Positions 57,640 through 64,000 of a DNA stretch of 64,000 bases are shown here, piece by piece; the first letter of the stretch is position 1, and the number at the start of each line of letters is the position of its first letter. The stretch is from Trichoderma breve (taxonomy: Eukaryota > Ascomycota > Sordariomycetes > Hypocreales > Hypocreaceae): positions 1,488,001 to 1,552,000 of the forward strand of contig NC_079234.1 of the NCBI RefSeq assembly GCF_028502605.1, in the 5' to 3' direction. The translations under genes were made by a program, and so were the position numbers. The notes below the pieces were generated by a model that searched no databases, was not told where the DNA came from, and saw nothing but the letters and a program-made list of their open reading frames with translations.

Positions 57640-59577
57640 TCAAAATTTCCAATCCAAATATTTGTCAGGAACCGTCGGCCACTTGTCGATACCGTCCCGA
57701 ATAACAATAGACATGCCTCCTAAAAGATGGTTGCTAATGTGGCAATGTAACAGCCACGCACCTGGATTTACAACTTGGTATCGCACCACAGTCCACGTCT
57801 TGGAGGTGATGGCGGGTAGCGATGCGATGCTGTCCCTACGGGGTGGGTTCACGAGATTAAAGAGCTCTGGCTTCTCCTTGATTGCTTCTTCGACAGAATC
57901 CCAAGTAAATTCGCCCTCGCCGGCGCCAATCTGGAACATTTTGTTGCTGTGCTTGTGAATTGGGTGAGGCGGCATTGGCACTGTGCTTGCAAAAAGAACA
58001 AGGTCAACCCATGTACCATTAAAGGTTGAGATGGTCACATTGTTCTGCACAGGTTCCGGGTGCCGAAATAGGATGGGTGGTTCGCTGGAGCTGTCGAGGG
58101 TGCTGGGCATGAGACGAGATGAGTTCAAGGCCCAAAGGTATGAAGCCCCATCAAGCTTCATGTTGAGTTTATACGTCACATCGGCTTTCTGTGCAATTGG
58201 CTCCGGTGGGAACGGCGCCGCTGTGGCTTGGTTGAATAAAGTTACGTTCTTTGACAACGGCACTCCTGTAATGCTGATAAATGGCTTCGACTCGCTTCCA
58301 TAAGTCTTGCCGCAGTTGCTTTGTACTTCCAAGACAGCACTTCCAACAAGCACCTGTGGAATACTGATGGCATTACAGCGAATGTTGAACTTTCCAGCCT
58401 TCATGATTTTCACCATGATGCTATACCGATCGCCGTTGGTGAGGACAAGGGCCTGCACCTTCTGGGGATGAATGTATGACCCGTCCATGGCATACACCCA
58501 CATATCATGCTCATCAATAGACACCATGGATGTGATGAAGTTGATGGAGCCGATGATGTTTATTGCAAGCCACTGATGAGTGGGAAGCGACGAGAGCTGT
58601 GCCTGAATGACTTCAGTTGCGCCTTTGGTTTCCTTGCAGCCGGAAAAGGCTCCAGCAGGAATGGCAGAGAGATTAGCCTGAGCCGGGTCACCCAATGCAG
58701 CGAGCGCCGCAGGAGGCAGGCATCTATTTAAACTTGCATTAGCACTGATGGATGTATAACACGGCGAAGATGCAACGTACGATTTGTCAGTCATGGCAGT
58801 TACATTGCCCATCTTTAAAAAGGCCTTTTGATCATCGCTTAGGTTGGCCGAGACTTCGGCACTGGGAAGACACTGCACATGTCCCTTGCCGTTGAACAAA
58901 ATGGAATCATAGCATGAGTCCTCAACACCACTGGCCAGTGCAATGTTCCACTTCTCTTGAGATGTAAAGTGGTTAAAGTCTGCAATAGCAAGCGGCTTGA
59001 CGTTACGTTCAGCCTCAATCATGCCAGCGATGGCATCGGGGTCAGAAGATATCAGATGGAAGGGCTTTGGGTCCTGTGGGCGAGGGTGAATGATGATGGG
59101 GCCATAGAGACCGTCTTCAATCTGCCCGTGAAAATGAGAGTGATACCAGAAACTGCCATATTGGGTTGCCGCGAATTCATGAACAAAGTGACCACCAGGT
59201 GGGATGGATACTTGAGAGAGTCCAGGAACGCCATCGGACCATGGTGTGCCAAACATCTCAATGCCTTTGGGAGTTAGCATTGTCTGCCAATGAGATATTA
59301 CAATCGACTTACCGTGGAAGTGAACAGTAGTGTTCTGAGGTGAGTGATTCTTGACACGCACTACGACCCAGTCGTCCTGATCAACCTCGATGGTAGGGCC
59401 CGGCGACTGGCCATTGATCAAGAACATCTGCCGTGAGAAGCCATCTGGAGCGTGCTTTGCCCATGTCAGAGTAAAGTTAAACTCACGCACCCGCACGGGA
59501 GGAACATAGGCTGGGAGCGCCCATGCTGATAGCAACTGCGCAAGGAGAAGGAAGAAGATCGTGGACAGCCGCGCCAT
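57640..59577 (-). CDS. secreted multicopper oxidase, laccase/ascorbate-oxidase-like (610 aa)
   Basis: The frame is open from 59577 to 57640, but two in-frame insertions have full intron signals: 59312-59265 (48 bp, GTAAGT, CTAAC branch) splits the first copper motif H-F-H-G from I-E-M-F-G-T-P-W, and 58780-58724 (57 bp, GTACGT, GCTAAT branch). Proposed exons are 59577-59313, 59264-58781 and 58723-57640. A signal peptide (1-20) is followed by three cupredoxin domains. All copper ligands are present: H-F-H, W-Y-H-S-H-F-H-G, H-P-I-H-K-H and H-C-H-I-S-N-H-L-L-G-G-M with an axial Met. Such secreted oxidases take electrons from phenols, dihydroxynaphthalenes or metals and reduce O2 to water. Roles in pigment formation or oxidative coupling are possible. 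Without splicing, two odd peptides of 16 and 19 aa would remain. Confidence 0.9.
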   Translation of the reverse strand: MARLSTIFFLLLAQLLSAWALPAYVPPVRVREFNFTLTWAKHAPDGFSRQMFLINGQSPGPTIEVDQDDWVVVRVKNHSPQNTTVHFHGKSIVISHWQTMLTPKGIEMFGTPWSDGVPGLSQVSIPPGGHFVHEFAATQYGSFWYHSHFHGQIEDGLYGPIIIHPRPQDPKPFHLISSDPDAIAGMIEAERNVKPLAIADFNHFTSQEKWNIALASGVEDSCYDSILFNGKGHVQCLPSAEVSANLSDDQKAFLKMGNVTAMTDKSYVASSPCYTSISANASLNRCLPPAALAALGDPAQANLSAIPAGAFSGCKETKGATEVIQAQLSSLPTHQWLAINIIGSINFITSMVSIDEHDMWVYAMDGSYIHPQKVQALVLTNGDRYSIMVKIMKAGKFNIRCNAISIPQVLVGSAVLEVQSNCGKTYGSESKPFISITGVPLSKNVTLFNQATAAPFPPEPIAQKADVTYKLNMKLDGASYLWALNSSRLMPSTLDSSSEPPILFRHPEPVQNNVTISTFNGTWVDLVLFASTVPMPPHPIHKHSNKMFQIGAGEGEFTWDSVEEAIKEKPELFNLVNPPRRDSIASLPAITSKTWTVVRYQVVNPGAWLLHCHISNHLLGGMSIVIRDGIDKWPTVPDKYLDWKF

Positions 59578-60708
59578 TGCGAGTTGAGCAGATCGATCAG
59601 GATGGTCTAGCCCCTAGAGACAATGGCGTCGATAACACAAAGGGAAGGGCACGTTATATCATATTATACTCGGCCAACATGTCTCAGTCTCACCACCCAA
59701 ATCCACGGCTGTTCGGCGAAGACTTAGCCTCGTCATGTCTCAGATCAACACTCGTATACGGATAGAAGCTGGCGATAGGCGTCATCCGGCGGCAACTGGC
59801 CCCTGCACGCCCGCCTCCCTGGAATCGGGCCAGCGAAACAAAACAATCAGAGATACAGCATGCGTGTTGGTTGCAAAGCCTTGATTGGGACCGTGTGGTA
59901 GCCCACCCTGAATCTGGTGGATCGCGATCCGCTTTCAGCTCGTTTCGTTCGCAGGATTTAGCAAACTTGGCACCTCATAAGCGCGCCAGCGCAGCAAAAC
60001 TGCAGCTACTCCTCTTAGTGAAGAATCCTCTTAGCTGATTATCCATGCCCTAAATAGCATCATTCGTCGAATTTGAACAAAAGTTTGGCTCTTTTGCAGC
60101 CTGGTGAGGTGCTGCGGCGACCGCCGATCCAGCCTGAAGGATGATTCAATGTTGGTTGTTTGCCATTGTTTTGATGATGGCAAGCATTGGCCAGGCAAAC
60201 GGCAATTAATTTCGGTATTGAACGCGGGAATACGCCCAGTCTATCTGTTCGTCTTCTTCTTTCGTTTGTTTGTTGTTGTAATTTTAGGCTCAATTTTAAA
60301 CTTCACTACCGCCCTCTCGAGTTAAAATAGAACCAATTTTGTATGTCGTGCCTGCAGTAAGTTTGCCTTGGGCATTGTTTAGTCCTTATTTTTTCAGGCT
60401 ATAGATGTATGTAAGCGCGGCTTCATGGTAAGAAATAAGCTGATGGTTTGCTGTTGGCGCTGCGAACCGGCGGATCTGTAATTCTGGAAGGCAATAGTCT
60501 AGTATCGTATACCAATGGCTTGTTCTCGAAATGATTGCATAGTGTGAGTGTAAGACACTCTGTATCACCAATATTTGACTGATGGATGACAAACGAAAGG
60601 TCACGATGAGCTATTCTTATCAAGCCACTGTCGGGTTGGCTGGTCTATCAAGGACGCCGTTTGACAGACATGTGATGAGAAATGAAGCACATGTAATTCC
60701 TCTCCGTG
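59578..60708. other. intergenic, no gene seen
   Basis: This 1.1-kb spacer contains the multicopper oxidase promoter (left) and the 3' flank of the 2EXR gene (right). Open frames of 60-80 codons on either strand have no domain and no bias. Confidence 0.45.
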
Positions 60709-61677
60709 CTACAAAAAGAATTCTATCACGCTGGGGTGAGCTTCGCGTGGTGCATCTTGTCTCAGAAGCCACCATCCCACGACTTCTGGCAGCCGATTAC
60801 CCGGAAACACGCATTTACTGTTGTCCTCCTCCTCATTGTCTTCATTTTCCAAGGTCCAGTCCAGCACTGCCACTCGCTCATCTTCATCTCCCTTCAACTC
60901 TTCCTCCAATGCCCTCTCCATATCAGCTTTAATGTCCCCCCACGTCGTCATAGTCAACATTGTCCTGCTCCCTTCCGTTGCTCCGGGTATGACCATTACT
61001 CCTGGGGCTGCATTTCCCGCGGCTGCACCATTATGAACCGCATTTCGAATTCCCATACCCGCACCGGCCCATGGAATCTCCGTTCTCTTTGGTAAAGACA
61101 CTAGCTGTGTTTCATACTGCTCAGATTTGTATGGTTCGCGGCCCCAGGTCACGCCTCCCTTGTGACGAACGCGCGGGAGCACATAGTGAATGCCCTCTAG
61201 CGCAGGCATATGAAAGTAAAGACCTCTGACGACGTTCCGCCAATGCCGTTTAATATCTTCATCTCCAGGCGCCGTCTGTCTCGGAACGTCTCGGAACCAA
61301 GCTCTCCATTCCAGTCCCACATGTAAAACCTCCTCCCAGCCGCATATCCATGAGTGGCCATCTTTGGTGCGAAGCATGTGTCGCTGATTGCGATCAAAAT
61401 ACAAAATATCCCGCTTCGGATTAAACCAAGGCCCCGTGCCGGGCTCTGGAGCAAGAAAGAAACCTCCATTCCGGAGAGCGGCGGCCCGGGACTCGGCGCA
61501 TATGTGGAGTGCAATTGGCGGGGGATGTTTCCGGTGGAAAGTGAAGATCCTATGCCGACCGGTCATTGTCGTGTCTTTAACGTGAAAGATTCGCGCAGGG
61601 GGAAGAGTAGCCTCCCAAATGAGAGCGCGGATCTCAAAAGGCAGACCGGGGAGGTTAAACGATGCGTTTTGTGCCAT
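60709..61677 (-). CDS. 2EXR-domain protein (322 aa)
   Basis: Intronless from the ATG at 61677; the frame extends upstream to 62019 without a usable ATG, and the family motif starts right after the chosen Met. Residues about 8-120 match the fungal 2EXR domain: L-P-x-E-I-R-x-L-I-W, a central H-I-C-A-E-S-R stretch, and N-P-K-R-D-I-L-Y-F-D. The remainder is variable, with an acidic run (E-D-N-E-E-E-D) near 290. 2EXR proteins are numerous in ascomycetes and their biochemical role is unknown. No signal peptide or membrane segment is seen. Confidence 0.82.
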   Translation of the reverse strand: MAQNASFNLPGLPFEIRALIWEATLPPARIFHVKDTTMTGRHRIFTFHRKHPPPIALHICAESRAAALRNGGFFLAPEPGTGPWFNPKRDILYFDRNQRHMLRTKDGHSWICGWEEVLHVGLEWRAWFRDVPRQTAPGDEDIKRHWRNVVRGLYFHMPALEGIHYVLPRVRHKGGVTWGREPYKSEQYETQLVSLPKRTEIPWAGAGMGIRNAVHNGAAAGNAAPGVMVIPGATEGSRTMLTMTTWGDIKADMERALEEELKGDEDERVAVLDWTLENEDNEEEDNSKCVFPGNRLPEVVGWWLLRQDAPREAHPSVIEFFL

Positions 61678-62444
61678 GGCTACTGTAACTTGATTTGAAT
61701 GAGGAATTAGATGGATGGATAGATTCGCTTCATACAAAGCTATAGCTTTATGTAGTATCTTTCTTCTTCTCAGCTCAACCCGCCGACACTGAGGTAAGGC
61801 AGCCAAACCCCTTGCTAGGCAGCCGGGTTTCCAGAAATGAAGCTGCCTGGTTGGCTTGTGGCGGCTGCGATGAGAACGCGTCGACTTTACGTAAGGCAGC
61901 AAAATGAATAAGGCGCATTTGACAAGAGCTGGAGAAGAAACGCGGGCAGCACCGCCGCAAGATTGCAGCCGCAATTGACATGGATGAGCTTGACGCCTTT
62001 GATTGGACGTAGCTGTCAATGATGGAGCGGCGAGTTCGCCATTGTCTTAGAATCTGTGTTGAGTAAACGATTGCCTAACTGCAGCAGGAAATGCTCTGTA
62101 GTTCTAATCTTGTACACCAATCACTGCCGTATTCACTATAACGCAGGAATTGAAGGATTTGTACAGACGTCACCGTAGCCAACTCCATCTCTACATATCG
62201 CAGCCGCAGAAGCGCGTAAGACTTTAGCTTTATATGTTAGTTCTTGCATGTTCGAGTTAAAATGGGAAACCACAGGCAAACAGAGCCGCACGAAACTGAG
62301 ATGACGCCACGTGATGACGGCTCTCTCCAAAGACTCGCCCAGGCTATTCAGCCTGAGTCTCTAGCACGCATCTTCGTATACACTTATGCATGATTGCATC
62401 CTCCCTGCGGTCATCGCCCTGCTTCACATGGAAATTAATAGCCC
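61678..62444. promoter_or_regulatory. divergent promoter region of 2EXR and DUF6454-type genes
   Basis: The two start codons are 767 bp apart on opposite strands, so both promoters lie here. The left half stays open on the minus strand in the 2EXR frame but lacks an ATG and is GC-rich leader. No binding motif is named. Confidence 0.45.
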
Positions 62445-63674
62445 ATGCCTCGTAATAATGACAACTCCAATTCTCAACACCAAGTCAGCGTCAGCGCGGG
62501 CCCGATCCGATCGGCCAACTCCATGCATAAGCCATCGAGAGTGAATATCTCAATTCTCACCTTGATCGCTACCTTCATCTTCATCTTTGCGATCGTTTTT
62601 CCTTATTTTGGCATTTGGTTTCATCTTGAAGAAACCCTTGGAATAAAAATCTCCAAAGAAACGGCGACTTGCGCGCCTTTTTCAACTGTCCCTCTAAACA
62701 TCACCCTCCATGACGACTCACCTTTATCACCATCTCCACTTCCTCCCTCACACGCGGCCTCCGATGGAGAAACAATTATTGAACTGTTTCAAACACTCGG
62801 AAGAACAACAATCTGGAAGAGTATCGCAAATATTAGCTTCCAGGGCGACACTTTTGAACCCGAAGGTCTCGTCCGCTTGGGTCCGGATCGTTATGTGGTC
62901 AGCTGCGGGGAGTACACCGAGCATACGCAAAAGTATCCCCATCCCATCAATGGCACCGACCGGACGCCAGGAAAAGGATTCGCCCACCTGATGACGTATA
63001 ATGGTAAGGGAATACGGATTGCTGACGCGACAATCACAAGGGAGGGAGAAGAAGAGTACCACAACGGCGGGATTGACTACGATGGACGGTGGATTTGGGG
63101 GACGGTTGCGCAGTATCGGCCAAACAGCACATCATATGTTTATAAGGCGGACCCTTATACCTTGAAGCCACAGACCGTGCTACGGTACACCGATCATCTG
63201 GGTGGCATCGTCCACGATACCACCAAAAACAGACTCACGACACTCAACTGGGGAAGCCGAAATGCAACTGTCTGGACTCTCAAAGACGGAGTGGCAGCCG
63301 ATTGTTCTACCGAACGGCCTCAATATACAACCCGCAACCCGAGTTACTTTGTCGACTATCAGGACTGTAAATGGCTGGGACGAAGTAAGTTTCACAGTGG
63401 CGCGAGCGTAATGCTTTGCTCTGGGGTGACCGCGCTGGATGGCGGATACAGTCTCGGTGGGATCGCGTTGGTTCATACTGAAACAATGCAACCTTTGGCT
63501 GAAGTGCCAATCATGCTTAAGAGCGCGCTCGGAGTGAGGATGACACAAAACCCGATGGATGTGAGCGTGGAAAATGGAAAGTTGCGGTTTTACTGGCTTC
63601 CAGATCAGAGAAACAGCACATTGTACATATATGAAGCAGAACCTAATAGTCCTTTTGAGTATGGTGGTGGATGA
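62445..63674 (+). CDS. membrane-anchored DUF6454-type beta-propeller-like protein (409 aa)
   Basis: Single exon, ATG at 62445. Residues 1-33 are polar and basic. A transmembrane segment follows at about 34-58 (I-S-I-L-T-L-I-A-T-F-I-F-I-F-A-I-V-F), so a type II membrane protein with the bulk outside or luminal is likely. The domain from about 105 to the end resembles DUF6454: F-E-P-E-G-L-V-R-L-G-P-D-R near the start, Y-H-N-G-G-I-D-Y-D-G-R-W-I-W-G, H-L-G-G-I-V-H-D, and a late C-S-G-V. Several N-x-S/T sequons fit an extracytoplasmic domain. The blade-like repeats suggest a small beta-propeller. The function of the family is unknown and the assignment is from memory of the motif layout. Confidence 0.75.
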   Translation: MPRNNDNSNSQHQVSVSAGPIRSANSMHKPSRVNISILTLIATFIFIFAIVFPYFGIWFHLEETLGIKISKETATCAPFSTVPLNITLHDDSPLSPSPLPPSHAASDGETIIELFQTLGRTTIWKSIANISFQGDTFEPEGLVRLGPDRYVVSCGEYTEHTQKYPHPINGTDRTPGKGFAHLMTYNGKGIRIADATITREGEEEYHNGGIDYDGRWIWGTVAQYRPNSTSYVYKADPYTLKPQTVLRYTDHLGGIVHDTTKNRLTTLNWGSRNATVWTLKDGVAADCSTERPQYTTRNPSYFVDYQDCKWLGRSKFHSGASVMLCSGVTALDGGYSLGGIALVHTETMQPLAEVPIMLKSALGVRMTQNPMDVSVENGKLRFYWLPDQRNSTLYIYEAEPNSPFEYGGG

Positions 63675-64000
63675 ATTTATGCCTTCTACCAGACATGTTA
63701 CTAATAAGTCGGAATATGGATCTTTCTTGCAGATACTGTGGTCATAAGAGCGATTCGCTGCATATTCATCATCACAGCTCCGCCATAATGGTTCCTCTGT
63801 GCACTATTTCAAAATGACTTTCATGCTTCAGAACATTCAGACAGGCTAGTCTCTACTTTTTTATGACAGAAGAACTACCTTGCCGATATCTACTGGCTCC
63901 TAAACAACTTTGGGTTCAATAGATAACCAGTCAGTCCTAATGTTGGGATTTATGCTCTTGCGTGTCCAGGCTAAAAGCAGTCATATCTACAACGCATATT
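63675..64000. other. 3' flank at the right edge
   Basis: These 326 bp follow the stop of the DUF6454-type gene and reach the end of the window. No start of another gene or other feature is recognisable. Confidence 0.4.

Overview
The window is nuclear DNA of a filamentous ascomycete. Nearly every gene has short (48-113 bp) GT-AG introns with CTAAC/CTGAC-like branch sites, and the proteins belong to fungal families: DUF7025 AAA ATPases, a Zn2Cys6 regulator, a highly reducing PKS, a CYP52-type P450, 2EXR and DUF6454-type proteins. The gene complement fits Sordariomycetes, probably Hypocreales (a Trichoderma-like genome is plausible), but no marker here fixes the genus. No rRNA, convincing tRNA, CRISPR or intact transposon was seen.

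Left flank (1-14.2 kb): a secreted 809-aa cysteine-rich tandem-repeat protein; a secreted PLC-like phosphodiesterase; a five-exon protein resembling the N-terminal part of fungal NLR/STAND receptors but without a P-loop, head to head with a DUF7025/AAA ATPase gene interrupted by an in-frame TGA; and a secreted pepsin-type aspartic protease.

Centre (16.6-44.5 kb): a polyketide gene cluster. In order: CYP52-like P450, SGNH/GDSL esterase, a 2346-aa highly reducing PKS (KS-AT-DH-degenerate cMT-ER-KR-ACP, no release domain), an unrecognised ~8-TM membrane protein, a flavin monooxygenase transcribed divergently from it, a secreted berberine-bridge-type FAD oxidase, a DUF3237 protein, and a Zn2Cys6 transcription factor. 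The inferred logic is that the PKS makes a reduced, unmethylated chain, a separate hydrolase (possibly the SGNH protein) releases it, and P450, FMO and a secreted oxidase oxidise it under the local regulator. I do not recognise this exact gene set as a named cluster.

Right side (44.5-64 kb): 8.7 kb without a recognisable gene but with a three-copy ~65-bp tandem repeat. Then come a second oxidative group (PaxM-like FAD monooxygenase, short-chain dehydrogenase, multicopper oxidase with two frame-preserving introns), a 2EXR-domain protein, and a membrane-anchored DUF6454-type protein. All exon boundaries were placed by eye from splice consensus and reading phase, without transcript data.
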